A stretch of 64,000 nt of DNA, taken from contig NZ_ANBA01000001.1 in the NCBI RefSeq assembly GCF_000341085.1, forward strand, positions 88,182 to 152,181, read 5' to 3'. Below, piece after piece: positions 8,202-17,882 of the stretch. The translations under genes were made by a program, and so were the position numbers. How positions within the stretch are numbered: the first letter of the stretch is position 1; every line of letters begins with the position of its first letter. A model generated the notes under the pieces. It searched no databases. It worked only from the letters and a program-made list of their open reading frames with translations, and was not told where the DNA came from. The stretch comes from Nocardiopsis ganjiahuensis DSM 45031 (GTDB lineage Bacteria > Actinomycetota > Actinomycetes > Streptosporangiales > Streptosporangiaceae).

Positions 8202-11078
8202 TCAGTCCTTGGTCCGGGCCACCTCGTAGGCGGCCCGGAAGGCCCGGTAGCGCGCGAGTTCGTTCTCCATCGGGGCCACGACCCGCAGCCCGGCGATCTC
8301 TCGGACCCGGCCCTGAGCGGTGCGCTCCACCTCCTCGCGGCGCTGGACGGCGGCGACCTCCACGAGGTTCCCGCAGCCCACCCCGGTCAGCCATCCCACC
8401 AGGAGACTGGCCACGACCACGGCTCCCGAATAGGCGATGAAGACCGGGTCGTCGAACATCCGCAGGCCGGTGATGCCACCGCCGATCCAGCTCAGCAGGG
8501 ACAGCAGGGCCCAGGCGAGCCCCGCCCCGGCCAGGGCGAGCAGCGAGTACTGCACCATCCGGGCCACCCGCCACCACGACGGGCTGCGGTCCGGGTCACC
8601 GACCGCCCCGGAGACCGCCTCGCCCAGTTCGCCGGGCAGTTCGGCCATGCCGCTGCGGGCCGCGGCGCGCATGCGGCGGCGCCACGGCCCGGGCAGCCCT
8701 TCGGCCACCTGGTCGGAGGCCTCCCCCAGAACCGTCTCGAGTTCGGCCTCGTGCGCGTCGACCGATCCGCCGACACCGGGCTCGTCCCTGCGCAGGAAGT
8801 CCAGCTGGACCGCGGCGAGCGGGTCCTTGCGCAGCTTGGCCGCGCGGCGGGCCACCGGCCAGCCGACCCGGCGCTTGCCCCGGCGCACGTCGTTGGTCTC
8901 CACCACGTCCGCGACGGCGGTGACGCCGGCGGCCTTGGCCAGGCCCTCCTGGACCCGGGCCCGCACCTGGGTGGACACCGTCTCGGGGAACTCTTCGCCG
9001 TAGAACTGCTCGAAGGGCTCGATGACCTGGTCCAGGTCCGCCACCAGGCGGTCGACCAGGGCGCGGCGCTCGGTGACCGTCTCGCTCAGGAACTCGCGCA
9101 CGTCTCGGATGCCCTGGTCGGTCACGGTGGAGGTGGTGATCACTCTCGGGTGCACGCCCGACTCGGTCTCCAGGAGGCGGCGCAGGTCGGTGAGGAGCTC
9201 TTCCAGCTCGTCCGGAGCGACCTTGTCCACCTGGTTGAGGACGGCGACGGTGACCGCCCCGTGCCCGGCCATCTTGGCCAGGTAGCGGTGGTGCACGGCG
9301 GCGTCGGCGTACTTCTGCGGGTCGAGCACCCACACGAGCAGGTCCACGGAACCGATGAGCCGGTCGGCCTCGGCGGTGTGCATGCTGCGGACCGAGTCGT
9401 GGTCGGGCAGGTCGAGCAGGACCAGACCGGTCAGCTCGGAGTTGCCCGTGTCCAGGACGCTGGTACGCGAGTGGCGGTAGCGGGTGGGCACGCCCAGCCA
9501 GCTGAGGAGCGCGTCGGCGCCCTCGTGCCCCCATACACAGGCGTGCGCCTTGGAGGTGGTGGGGCGGGTGACGCCGGTCTGGGAGAGTTCGAGCCCGCAC
9601 AAGGCGTTGAACAGAGAGGACTTACCGCTTCCGGTCCCCCCTGCCAGGGCCACGACCGTGTGTTCGCCGGACAGGCGCAGGCGCGCCCCGGCGTGGTCGA
9701 GCAGCTGACCGGCCCGGCCCAGGACCTCTTCGGGCAGGTCGTCCTTCCCGAGTTCGGTGAGGGTGCTCAGGGCGTCCAGCCGCTCGATGAGCTCGGCGCG
9801 GCTGGTGGTGTTGGTGGGCTGCCAGTGGTCGTGGCTGGTGGGACGGTACTCCTCTTCCTCTTCTTCCGGTTCGGAGCCGGAGCCGTCCTCGGCGCGCGCG
9901 TCCTCGGCCAGCGGCCCGGTGCCCCGCCCGTCGGCGGCCGCCGGGGTGTCGGCACCGATCGCCCGGAAGGCGCCCGAGACCGCGGAGGGGCCGGGGACCC
10001 GTCGGGGCAGGGGTTCGGGGCCGTCGTCGGCCGCGTTGCCGGAGGCCTCCGGGGCCGGTGTCTCCCCGGTGTTCACCGTTGCGGGCTCCGGGGCCCCCAC
10101 GCCGCCGCCACCAGTTTCGGAGGGCGCTGCGGAGGACACCGCGGAGGGCGTTGAGGCTTCGGTGCGCGCGGTGGCTCCGGTGTGCGCGGCCTCGGCGGCC
10201 TCGCCCCGCACCTCCTCCGCCGTCCTCGCTCCCGAGCCGTCCCCGGCTCGCTCGTCCCGGTCGGCGGCGGCCTCGGCGGGCCGGTCGTCGAGCAGGTCAC
10301 CCCGGTCGGCGGACTCGGCGGTCCGGCCCGCGGTGCGCTGGGCCGGACGTCCACCCTGGTCGGCAGGGCGCTCGGTGTCCGGGGCGACCACGGGGAAGGC
10401 GCCGGTTCCGCGCCCGGCGATACGGGTGTCGTCGGCGGCCTCGGTGAGACTGCCGACCCAGCCCGCCAGACCGTCGGGGTCGTCCTGGTCGGTACCGCTC
10501 TGGCGGCGCCGGTCCCCGCTCCCGGCCCCGCCCGTGTCACCGGCGGCGGGGGCGGTCGAGCGCGAGTGGCGGCCGAAGCGTCGCTGGCGGGCTTTGGCCG
10601 CCTCCGGCGACTCGGAACGGGACTCCGATCGCGCCGGGGCGTCTGCGGCACCCTGAGGGGCCTCCTGGGGCACGCTCTGTGCCGTTCCGGCTCCGGAGGG
10701 GTCCGGGTAGCCGGTGATCCCGTCGTAGGCGGGCGGCTCGTAGGCGGACGTCTCCTCGGCGGCCCGCTCACGCTGCTCGGCGTGCTCGGGGTGCTCCGGC
10801 ACCGGCATCGTGTAGCCGCGCCAGGGACCGCTCTGGTAGGGAGCGGGATCGCGGGGCGGGGCGGAGGGCTCGGACGCCGGGGCGGGGTCGTTCCAGGGAC
10901 CGCCCGCCTCTGAGCCGTGCGGGCCGGAACCCTGTGCGGGCCCCTGCGTTCCGGAACCCTGTTCCTCAGAACCCCGCGCGACGGGTCCGCTCTCGCGCTC
11001 CGCGTCCTCGGCTCGGTTCCGGCCCGGACCGGTGTCCCCCGCGTGGGCGGAGTTCCCGGGGTTCCACTGAGTTGTCAT
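8202..11078 (-). CDS. Dynamin-like GTPase with long disordered N-terminus and C-terminal membrane segments
   Basis: A 958-residue protein. Residues 1-~415 are Pro/Ala/Glu/Gly-rich and low in complexity. The G domain follows, with P-loop GGTGSGKSS, a switch/G3 segment LLDLPDHDS and G4 NQVD, and then a helical region. Two hydrophobic segments near residues ~850-910 should anchor it in the membrane. The start overlaps the stop of the upstream GTPase gene by 4 bp (11075-11078), so the pair is translationally coupled. Paired dynamin-like proteins (DynA/DynB) act at sporulation septa in Streptomyces. The same role here is inferred from pairing and architecture only. Confidence 0.75.
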   Translation of the reverse strand: MTTQWNPGNSAHAGDTGPGRNRAEDAERESGPVARGSEEQGSGTQGPAQGSGPHGSEAGGPWNDPAPASEPSAPPRDPAPYQSGPWRGYTMPVPEHPEHAEQRERAAEETSAYEPPAYDGITGYPDPSGAGTAQSVPQEAPQGAADAPARSESRSESPEAAKARQRRFGRHSRSTAPAAGDTGGAGSGDRRRQSGTDQDDPDGLAGWVGSLTEAADDTRIAGRGTGAFPVVAPDTERPADQGGRPAQRTAGRTAESADRGDLLDDRPAEAAADRDERAGDGSGARTAEEVRGEAAEAAHTGATARTEASTPSAVSSAAPSETGGGGVGAPEPATVNTGETPAPEASGNAADDGPEPLPRRVPGPSAVSGAFRAIGADTPAAADGRGTGPLAEDARAEDGSGSEPEEEEEEYRPTSHDHWQPTNTTSRAELIERLDALSTLTELGKDDLPEEVLGRAGQLLDHAGARLRLSGEHTVVALAGGTGSGKSSLFNALCGLELSQTGVTRPTTSKAHACVWGHEGADALLSWLGVPTRYRHSRTSVLDTGNSELTGLVLLDLPDHDSVRSMHTAEADRLIGSVDLLVWVLDPQKYADAAVHHRYLAKMAGHGAVTVAVLNQVDKVAPDELEELLTDLRRLLETESGVHPRVITTSTVTDQGIRDVREFLSETVTERRALVDRLVADLDQVIEPFEQFYGEEFPETVSTQVRARVQEGLAKAAGVTAVADVVETNDVRRGKRRVGWPVARRAAKLRKDPLAAVQLDFLRRDEPGVGGSVDAHEAELETVLGEASDQVAEGLPGPWRRRMRAAARSGMAELPGELGEAVSGAVGDPDRSPSWWRVARMVQYSLLALAGAGLAWALLSLLSWIGGGITGLRMFDDPVFIAYSGAVVVASLLVGWLTGVGCGNLVEVAAVQRREEVERTAQGRVREIAGLRVVAPMENELARYRAFRAAYEVARTKD

Positions 11079-12967
11079 CGTGAGATCTCAAGGTTGTACG
11101 TGGCCTGATAGAGCTGGACGGCGCTGTCCTCGGACGGGATACCCGCCGTCGACAGGGCGTGGTCGAAGGGCGCGCGCTCGTGAGTGAGCAGCCCGAGGAC
11201 CCGCTCGCGCAGGTTCTCCCGCGCGGACCCGCCGATGCTTCGCAACGACTGGGCGCCGAACAGCCCCTTGAGCAGGCGCTGCGGGGATGGTCCGGAGAGG
11301 TCGCGCGCGTGGGCGCCGCCCCCGGAATGGGATCGTTCGTAGCCCAGGAGGTCGATGATCAGGACCAGGGCGACGATCTCGTGGTCGAAGGTGACGAAGC
11401 GCGCCACCGACCGCTTGGTGGCGCCGTTGGCCGCTGTCATGTCCGCGATCTCGCGCTGCCACTCGGCGATCTCCTGGCGGACCTGTTTGGCGAGCAGCCC
11501 GCTACCGGGCTGGTCGAGGGCCTTGTCGGCCAGTTCGGCGCCGCCGGGGACGTCCCGCCAGCGCTGTTCGATCTGCTCCGACGCGCGCTCGTCGGCCGAG
11601 ACCACCAGGGCTTCCAGGGAATCGCGGACGGCGCGTTCCAGGGCGCTGACCCGCTGGCCGCGTTCGGCCTGTTCGGCCCGGCCCTTGCGGGCCTTCTTGC
11701 CGCGCAGGCGCAGGCTCCTGGCGAGTTCGCCGCTGGCCGCGACCTCCTGCCACCGGGCGAGGAGGGAGCCGCGCAGCAGGGTGCCGTCGCCCAGGGCGGT
11801 GTCGATGCGGTCGGCCGCACCGGAGTAGGCCTCGTCGACGGCGGCGCCCAGAGCGCGCCCGGTCTCGATCTGTGCCTCGACCCTGCGGGCCAGCTCGGGG
11901 ACGCGGGTGCGGAAGCTGTCGATGACGCCGATGAAGGTGCGCCGGGAGACCCGGTCGCGCTGTTCGGCCTCGCCGGCCACGTCCGCCAGGTACTCGCGGA
12001 TGTGGTCGGCGACGTTGGAGGTGAAGCGTTCGCCCTCGATCTGGTCGGTCTCGGGGATCGCGAAACGGGCGGCGTTGCCCAGGCCGTTGGCCTCCAGCAT
12101 CGCGCCGAAGTGGTCCAGCAGCTGGCGGCGTCCCTTGCGGGGCACCCTCGAGAGCACGACCGCCAGGGAGGTGTCGCGGTCCCGGGCCACCTGGAGGAAC
12201 TCCCACACGCGCGCGTCCGCGTACCGGCCGCTGGTGGTGACGAACACCCACAGGTCGGCGGCGTCCAGGAACTTGGCGGCGAACTCGTGGTGGGCGGCGA
12301 CGGCGGAGTCGACGTCGGGGGTGTCGAGCAGGGCCACCCCCGGGGGCATGGCCTCCGTGGCGGCGAGTACCAGCATGCCGTCCTTGCCGGGCATGGCCAG
12401 GCCCTGCTGGCGGACCCGAGGCAGGGTCGGGATGAAGGACGCCTCGCTGAACCACTCCACGTCGGCGGGGTTGCAGGCCAGCACCGGGCTGTTGGTGGTG
12501 GGCCTGCGCACGCCGGTGGTGGTGACCTGCTCGCCGACCAGGCTGTTCACCAGGGTGGACTTGCCCGCGCCGGTGGAGCCGGCGACGGCGATCAGCAGGG
12601 GGATGTCGGGGCGGCGCACCCGGGGAAGGACGTAGTCGGAGAGCTGGGCCAGAACGTCCGCCTGGAGCGCCTTGCCGTCATCGGCGCCGGCGATCCCCTC
12701 CGCGAACTCCAGGTCCCGGATCTGCTTGCGCAGGGACTCCAGTACCTGTTCGAAGCGGTCGTCCTCGTTGGCAGGTGCGCGGTGCTTGGCGGGTCCTGCG
12801 GGCACGGGGACGGTGGGTCCCCGGCGTTCGCTGTCGGGGACACCGGCCAGGGGCACGGCTTCGGGGCCCGGTGCGGCGGGCGGGGCGGAGGCGGCGTCCG
12901 GTCCGGTTCCGAACCGGTCCGATGCACCCTCGCCCGAGGCGTTCGGTGCGGCCGACGGCCGGGTCAT
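11075..12967 (-). CDS. Dynamin-like GTPase, first gene of the pair
   Basis: A 630-residue GTPase with a ~75-residue disordered N-terminus. P-loop AGSTGAGKST is followed by a Thr-rich G2 region, G3 as LLDTPDVDS, and a long helical C-terminal half. A hydrophobic stretch near the end (FDHEIVALVLIIDLLGYE) could touch the membrane. It lacks the paired transmembrane helices of its downstream partner. The two genes overlap by 4 bp and probably make interacting subunits. Membrane remodelling is the family role; the partner and site in this cell are inferred. Confidence 0.75.
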   Translation of the reverse strand: MTRPSAAPNASGEGASDRFGTGPDAASAPPAAPGPEAVPLAGVPDSERRGPTVPVPAGPAKHRAPANEDDRFEQVLESLRKQIRDLEFAEGIAGADDGKALQADVLAQLSDYVLPRVRRPDIPLLIAVAGSTGAGKSTLVNSLVGEQVTTTGVRRPTTNSPVLACNPADVEWFSEASFIPTLPRVRQQGLAMPGKDGMLVLAATEAMPPGVALLDTPDVDSAVAAHHEFAAKFLDAADLWVFVTTSGRYADARVWEFLQVARDRDTSLAVVLSRVPRKGRRQLLDHFGAMLEANGLGNAARFAIPETDQIEGERFTSNVADHIREYLADVAGEAEQRDRVSRRTFIGVIDSFRTRVPELARRVEAQIETGRALGAAVDEAYSGAADRIDTALGDGTLLRGSLLARWQEVAASGELARSLRLRGKKARKGRAEQAERGQRVSALERAVRDSLEALVVSADERASEQIEQRWRDVPGGAELADKALDQPGSGLLAKQVRQEIAEWQREIADMTAANGATKRSVARFVTFDHEIVALVLIIDLLGYERSHSGGGAHARDLSGPSPQRLLKGLFGAQSLRSIGGSARENLRERVLGLLTHERAPFDHALSTAGIPSEDSAVQLYQATYNLEISR

Positions 12968-13039
12968 GATCGGTATGCCCTCCTCATCGGTACTGGGATT
13001 CCCCGTCGGCGCGGCTCGCGTGCACCACCACCGGAGGTC

Positions 13040-14320
13040 TCACTGAAGATCGCGCCCGGTCGCCATTCGATCGATCTCGAACTGGGCTCCCGTGTGCAGT
13101 ATGTCAAGATCCCGAGCCGTTTTGACCACTTCTCCGATGATCACCACGGCGGGCGGCCGCACTTGGGCTGAACGGGCCGAGGCGGCGATGTCCGCCAGCG
13201 TACCCGTCACTGTCCGCTGACCCGGCAGAGTGGCTTCCTGGACGACCGCCACGGGGGTGTCCGGGGACCGTCCGTGGGCGACGAGGGCGTCGACGATGGC
13301 CTCGAGCCGCTGCACGCCCATGAGGGCGACGACGGTTCCGCCGGCGCGGGCCAGCCCGGCCCAGTCCACGGTGGAGCGGCTGTCGTCGGGGGCCACGTGC
13401 GCGGAGACGATGTGCACGTCCTGCGCGACCCCGCGGTGGGTGGCGGGGATCCCCGCGCTGGCGGGGGCGGCGAGGGCGCTGGTCACTCCGGGGACGACCG
13501 TCACGGGGATCCCGGCGGCGGCGCAGGCCGCGGCCTCCTCTCCGCCTCTGCCGAAGAGGAAGGAGTCGCCGCCCTTGAGCCGGACCACGAACTTGCCCTC
13601 CCGGGCGCGCTCGACGAGGACGGAATTGATGTCGTCCTGTGTCATGGAGCGGCCGTAGGGGATCTTGGACGCGTCCACGATCTCGACGTCGGCCGGGAGG
13701 CGGTCCAGGAGCGAGGTCGGGGCGAGGCGGTCCACCACCACGACGTCGGCCTGGGAGAGCAGCTGCTGCCCCCTGACCGTGATGAGGCCGGGGTCGCCGG
13801 GACCGCCGCCGACCAGGGCGACGCCGCGCAGGCGTTCGCGGCCGCGGCGGGCGTCCAGGGTGCCGTCGGTGAGGCCGTCGACGACGGCGTCGCGCAGACC
13901 GGCGGAACGGCGGGGATCGCCCGAGGCGACCACGCCGACGGTGATGCCGTTCGCGGAACCGCTGGCCGGGGTCCAGGCGGAGGAGGCGTGCCGGTCGTCG
14001 GCGCGCACGCACCAGACCCGGGAGTCCTCGCACTCCTCGGCGACGGCCGCGTTGACCTCGGGAGAGTCCGTGGCCGCGTGCACCAGCCAGAAGGCGGGGG
14101 CGTCGGGCCCGGAGACGTCACCGGGTTCCCAGGGGCGGCGCAGCCAGGTCAGGTGTCCGGCGTCGGCCAGGTCCTCCAGGGCGGCGGAAGCCTCCGGGGA
14201 CACGAGGGTGACGCGTGCACCGGCCTCCAGCAGGACGGGGACCCGGCGTTGGGCCACCCTTCCACCGCCGACTACGAGAACGTCACGGCCCTTCATGCGC
14301 AAGCCAAGGAGATAGGTCAC
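13040..14320 (-). CDS. cysG: Siroheme synthase: bifunctional dehydrogenase/ferrochelatase and uroporphyrinogen-III C-methyltransferase
   Basis: A 426-residue fusion. Residues 1-~150 are the CysG N-terminal NAD-binding part (LVVGGGRVAQRR, then a family-typical segment ending in DPRRSAGLRDAV). Residues ~165-410 are the SAM-dependent tetrapyrrole methylase with GGGPGDPGLITVRG, LKGGDSFLFGRGGEE and VVPGVTSA. It should turn uroporphyrinogen III into precorrin-2 and on to siroheme. Precorrin-2 also feeds the cobalamin pathway, and cobalamin genes (BluB-CobT, CobD) lie nearby. The GTG start is chosen because it opens the family N-terminus (VTYLLGLRMKGR) and lies behind aaggggtg. Confidence 0.92.
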   Translation of the reverse strand: MTYLLGLRMKGRDVLVVGGGRVAQRRVPVLLEAGARVTLVSPEASAALEDLADAGHLTWLRRPWEPGDVSGPDAPAFWLVHAATDSPEVNAAVAEECEDSRVWCVRADDRHASSAWTPASGSANGITVGVVASGDPRRSAGLRDAVVDGLTDGTLDARRGRERLRGVALVGGGPGDPGLITVRGQQLLSQADVVVVDRLAPTSLLDRLPADVEIVDASKIPYGRSMTQDDINSVLVERAREGKFVVRLKGGDSFLFGRGGEEAAACAAAGIPVTVVPGVTSALAAPASAGIPATHRGVAQDVHIVSAHVAPDDSRSTVDWAGLARAGGTVVALMGVQRLEAIVDALVAHGRSPDTPVAVVQEATLPGQRTVTGTLADIAASARSAQVRPPAVVIIGEVVKTARDLDILHTGAQFEIDRMATGRDLQ

Positions 14321-14735
14321 GGATCGCACCCCTTCGGTCGTCCGTGCCGGCCCCCGGCTTCGACGGCGGGGTGCGCGCACGAGACCCGGGGCCCGGCGCG
14401 CCGCCGGCGGTGTTCGGCGATTGCTCCAAAGTACCTTGTCAAAGCGGTGTTACGCGGAGGTAAAGGGGTGGGCACAGGAGGGGGTGACGCGTACCGCATC
14501 CGCTGCCCGGCCGCCCTTCCCGGGCCACCTGGCCACGAGGGCCGCCCGGATCCCGGCTGACCTGGCCGCCGAGCCGTCCGGCCGCTGCGGCACCGTGTCC
14601 GCGGGCCCCGGTCTCCGCGTCACCCGCTCCGCGGCGCCGTGCGGCCCCGCGGGCCACGCACCACGGGACCCCGCCCCTCGTCGGTGGCGGGATCCCGTCG
14701 TCTCCTCGGCCCCTCAGGACCCGTGATGCCCGCGC
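14321..14735. other. 415-bp intergenic region with one hairpin
   Basis: No ORF here looks like a gene. It holds the upstream region of cysG and, at 14663-14698, a hairpin (ACGGGACCCCGCC pairing with GGCGGGATCCCGT, one mismatch) that would suit a terminator for the bluB-cobT gene. Confidence 0.5.
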
Positions 14736-17282
14736 CTACTGGGCGGTGGACACACCGGCCGTGTCGAAGGTGGCGACGTTGCGCAGCGCTCTCGCCGAAC
14801 CCTGCAGCAGCGGAAGCGCCAGCAGCGCGCCCGAACCCTCGCCGAGGCGCATCTGCAGGTCCACCAACGGGGTCAGCCCGAGGTGCTCCAGTGCCACGCC
14901 GTGGCCCGGTTCGGTCGAACGGTGCCCCGCGAAGCAGGCGCTCAGCGACTCCGGGGAGATGGCGACGGCAGCGAGCGCGGCCGAACCGGCGATCACACCG
15001 TCCAGCAGCACCGGTACCCGCAGCGCCGCGGCGCCGAGGACGAACCCGGCCAGCGCCGCGTGCTCCAGCCCGCCGAGCGCGGCGAGGGTCCCGATCGGGT
15101 CCTCCTGGTCGACCGGGTTGGCCTTCAGCGCCCGGCGGACCACCTCCATCTTGTGCTCGTAGGTGGCGTCGTCGACCCCGGTCCCCCGACCGGTCGCGAC
15201 GGACGGGTCCGCCCCGGTGAACGCACAGATCAGCGCCGCCGCCGGGGTCGTGTTGCCGATCCCCATGTCGCCGGTGACCAGGCAGCGGTTGCCCGCCGAC
15301 ACCAGGTCCCGGGCGACCTCGATCCCGCTCTCCAGGGCCTGGAGCGCCTGGTCACGGGTCATCGCCGGGCCCTGCGTGAAGTCGGCGGTGCCGCGTGCGA
15401 CCTTGCGCGGCAGCAGCCCGGCCGCCCTCGGCAGGTCTCCGACCACACCGACGTCCACCACGGTCACCTCGGCGCCGACCTGCTCGGCGAAGGCGTTGAC
15501 CACGGCCCCGCCGTCGAGGAAGTTCTGCACCATCTGGGCGGTGACCTCCTGCGGCCAGGCGGTCACCCCCTGGGCGTACACCCCGTGGTCGCCGGCGAAC
15601 ACCGCGACCGCGGCGGGCTCGGGCACCGGCGGCGGGCACTCCCCCGCCAGTCCGGCCAACTGCACCGAGATCTCCTCCAGGATCCCGAGGGAGCCCTGGG
15701 GCTTGGTCATCCGGTCCTGCCGGTCCCTGGCCTCCTCCACAGCTCGGGCGTTCAGCGCTCCGATGGCGGTGATGGTCTCCTCCAGCAGGGTGGTCGGCTC
15801 CTGGCCGGGCAGACCGCGGCGGCCGTAGCGGTCACGGTGCACCGCCCAGGACAGGGGACGTCCCTTGGCCCAGCCGCTGAGGCTGAGTTCGGGTTCGGTG
15901 GGGAACTCCTCGACGTAGCCGACGCACAGGTAGGCGACGACCTCGAGGTGGGAGGGGAGTTCGAGGACCCGGGCGACCTCGCGTTCGTCGGCGAAGGCGA
16001 CCCAGCCGACGCCGAGACCCTCCGCGCGGGCGGCCAGCCACAGGTTCTCGACAGCGAGCGCGGCCGAGTACGAGGCGGGCCTGGAGTGCCGCCCGGGGCT
16101 GTGCGGACCCCGGCTGGGGTCGACGGTGACGGCGATGTTGAGCGGGCTCTCCAGCACCGCCTCGACCTTGAGTCCGGAGAAGGCGTGCGCGCGGGTGCCG
16201 GGCCGGGTGCGGCCCTGGGCGTCGCGCTCGCCGCGGGCGAGGTCGTGCACCTGCGAGCGGAGTTCGGGGTCGTCGATGACCAGGAAGTCCCACGGTTGCG
16301 TGTGCCCGACGCTGGGTGCCTGGTGGGCGGCCTCCAGAACCCGGGTGAGCACGTCGGCGGGGACCGGTTCGGGCCGGAAGCCCGCACGGACGTCGCGGCG
16401 TTCGCGGATGGCGCGGTAGACGGCGGCGCGCTCGGCGTCGTCGAAGGCGTGCTCCGTGGCGTTCCAGACGTCGCCGGCCGGCGGCCGGGCGGCCTCCGGC
16501 GCGTCCGAGGACTCGGGGGCCTCCTGTGCCTCCGGAGAGCTCGGGGTCTCCGCGGCGTCCTGGGGCGCCTTGGCGCTCAGGGCGTCACGGGCGGCCTGGA
16601 TGGCCGGGACCAGGCTCGGTGCGGAGGCCTGGGGTTGTTCGGGTTCGGTCCGCTGGTGCGGGCCGGTGTGCTGCGGCTCCGGAAGGGGCGCCGCTGCTTC
16701 GTGTGCGTGCACGGTGTCGCTCTGCTTCGGGTCGGTGGCCACGGGGTTCTCGTCCGCTCGGCCGGGGTTCGTGGTGCTCTCGGGCTGCGCGGGCTCGGTG
16801 CTCCGGACACCCGCGCGGAAGGGGATGACGTTGGGTCGGGGCACGTGCGCGGGGGTCGTGGGGGCCGGTTCGGGCTGTGGTCGTCCCTGCGGGCCGGGCC
16901 GGGCGGGTGACCCGGGCTGTGCCGCGGGTACCGGGGGCTGCACGGAGGCCGTCGGAAAGACCGGGGGCTCCACCGCGGGTGCCGGGGGCCGGGGCGCGGT
17001 GTCGGCTTCGGCTTCGGGGCGAGGCGGCTCCGGTGGGGCGGGCGCGGCGGTCGGGGGCTCCGGCGGGGCGGGTGGCGGCTCCGGCTCCTGGAAGGGGCGC
17101 CGGAAGGGGTTGTGCGGCGCGGCGCTCCTGGGTTCTCTGGCCTCGGTTCCCTTGCCGCTCTCCGGCAGTCCGTCCAGGAGGCCCCCCAGGCCCGGACCCA
17201 GGCCGGGCGTGGGGCGGTTGGCCCGCCACCTGGTGCCCTCCTGCTCGCCGCGATGAACGTCCTCGCGGTCGTCGTTGGTCAT
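14736..17282 (-). CDS. cobT: BluB-CobT fusion: DMB synthase plus nicotinate-nucleotide:DMB phosphoribosyltransferase
   Basis: An 848-residue protein. Residues 1-~275 are Pro/Ala/Glu-rich and probably disordered. Residues ~285-490 are a BluB-type flavin destructase (AIRERRDVRAGF, AAHQAPSVGHTQPWDF). Residues ~505-848 are CobT (KPQGSLG, FAGDHGVYAQGVTAWPQEVT, GDMGIGNTTPAAAL, and the C-terminal LGEGSGA with the catalytic Glu). BluB makes 5,6-dimethylbenzimidazole from FMNH2, and CobT activates it to alpha-ribazole phosphate. One polypeptide thus makes and loads the lower ligand of B12. The start follows GGGGAGCG. I saw no cobalamin riboswitch upstream. Confidence 0.88.
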   Translation of the reverse strand: MTNDDREDVHRGEQEGTRWRANRPTPGLGPGLGGLLDGLPESGKGTEAREPRSAAPHNPFRRPFQEPEPPPAPPEPPTAAPAPPEPPRPEAEADTAPRPPAPAVEPPVFPTASVQPPVPAAQPGSPARPGPQGRPQPEPAPTTPAHVPRPNVIPFRAGVRSTEPAQPESTTNPGRADENPVATDPKQSDTVHAHEAAAPLPEPQHTGPHQRTEPEQPQASAPSLVPAIQAARDALSAKAPQDAAETPSSPEAQEAPESSDAPEAARPPAGDVWNATEHAFDDAERAAVYRAIRERRDVRAGFRPEPVPADVLTRVLEAAHQAPSVGHTQPWDFLVIDDPELRSQVHDLARGERDAQGRTRPGTRAHAFSGLKVEAVLESPLNIAVTVDPSRGPHSPGRHSRPASYSAALAVENLWLAARAEGLGVGWVAFADEREVARVLELPSHLEVVAYLCVGYVEEFPTEPELSLSGWAKGRPLSWAVHRDRYGRRGLPGQEPTTLLEETITAIGALNARAVEEARDRQDRMTKPQGSLGILEEISVQLAGLAGECPPPVPEPAAVAVFAGDHGVYAQGVTAWPQEVTAQMVQNFLDGGAVVNAFAEQVGAEVTVVDVGVVGDLPRAAGLLPRKVARGTADFTQGPAMTRDQALQALESGIEVARDLVSAGNRCLVTGDMGIGNTTPAAALICAFTGADPSVATGRGTGVDDATYEHKMEVVRRALKANPVDQEDPIGTLAALGGLEHAALAGFVLGAAALRVPVLLDGVIAGSAALAAVAISPESLSACFAGHRSTEPGHGVALEHLGLTPLVDLQMRLGEGSGALLALPLLQGSARALRNVATFDTAGVSTAQ

Positions 17283-17882
17283 GATCGCTCCCCGAAGAAG
17301 AGAAGAGGTCTGTGGGCTGCCCGTTTCCACCTGGTCCGATACGGATTCGGACCAGCGTAGTCCGCGGCGTCCGCGCCGCTCACACGGGTCCCCCGACCCG
17401 GGGCAGCCTGCCCCGGCCGAAGCGCCGGGGTCCTCAAGTCACCATCAACTGTGCCAGAGTCCGCGTGGGCCCGTGCTGGGTACCGGAGCCGCGGACGGCC
17501 ACGCGGAACACCACCCGCGCCCCGGGTCCGGTGGACCGGGGCGCACCGCCACGGCACGGCGGGGGTCGCCCCCGGACGCCGACTGCGAGGTCCGGGGCCC
17601 GGGACCGGCCCCGGCGTCCCCGTGGGGCCGAAGGCCGTACCGCACGTTCATGGGTCTCCTGTGAGTGGAGTGGTTTTTGTGTCCCGAGTGACCAGTGGGA
17701 CAGATGCGACCGCGTTGATCCCAGTGCCCCTGGTGACCAAGGGGTTTTCGGACGGGAGCGAAGGTCCGCTACGGCGACCCGGGCCCGCCCGACGAGTGCC
17801 TCATGTCACACGCCTGTGGCACTCTGTCCCGGTGCCCGCACCCCCTGTCCCGGGACCCACCCCAGAACGGAACGGATCACCC
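17283..17882. other. 600-bp divergent intergenic region
   Basis: Separates the bluB-cobT gene from the amidase gene and must hold both promoters. The reading frame of the amidase is open back to 17451, but the twin-arginine start at 17883 is clearly the real one. No RNA gene or riboswitch motif is visible. Confidence 0.4.

Noticed and set aside
17283..17600. Cobalamin riboswitch upstream of bluB-cobT or cobD
   Set aside because: I found no B12-box-like sequence (GCCACTG) or matching arms in either upstream region.
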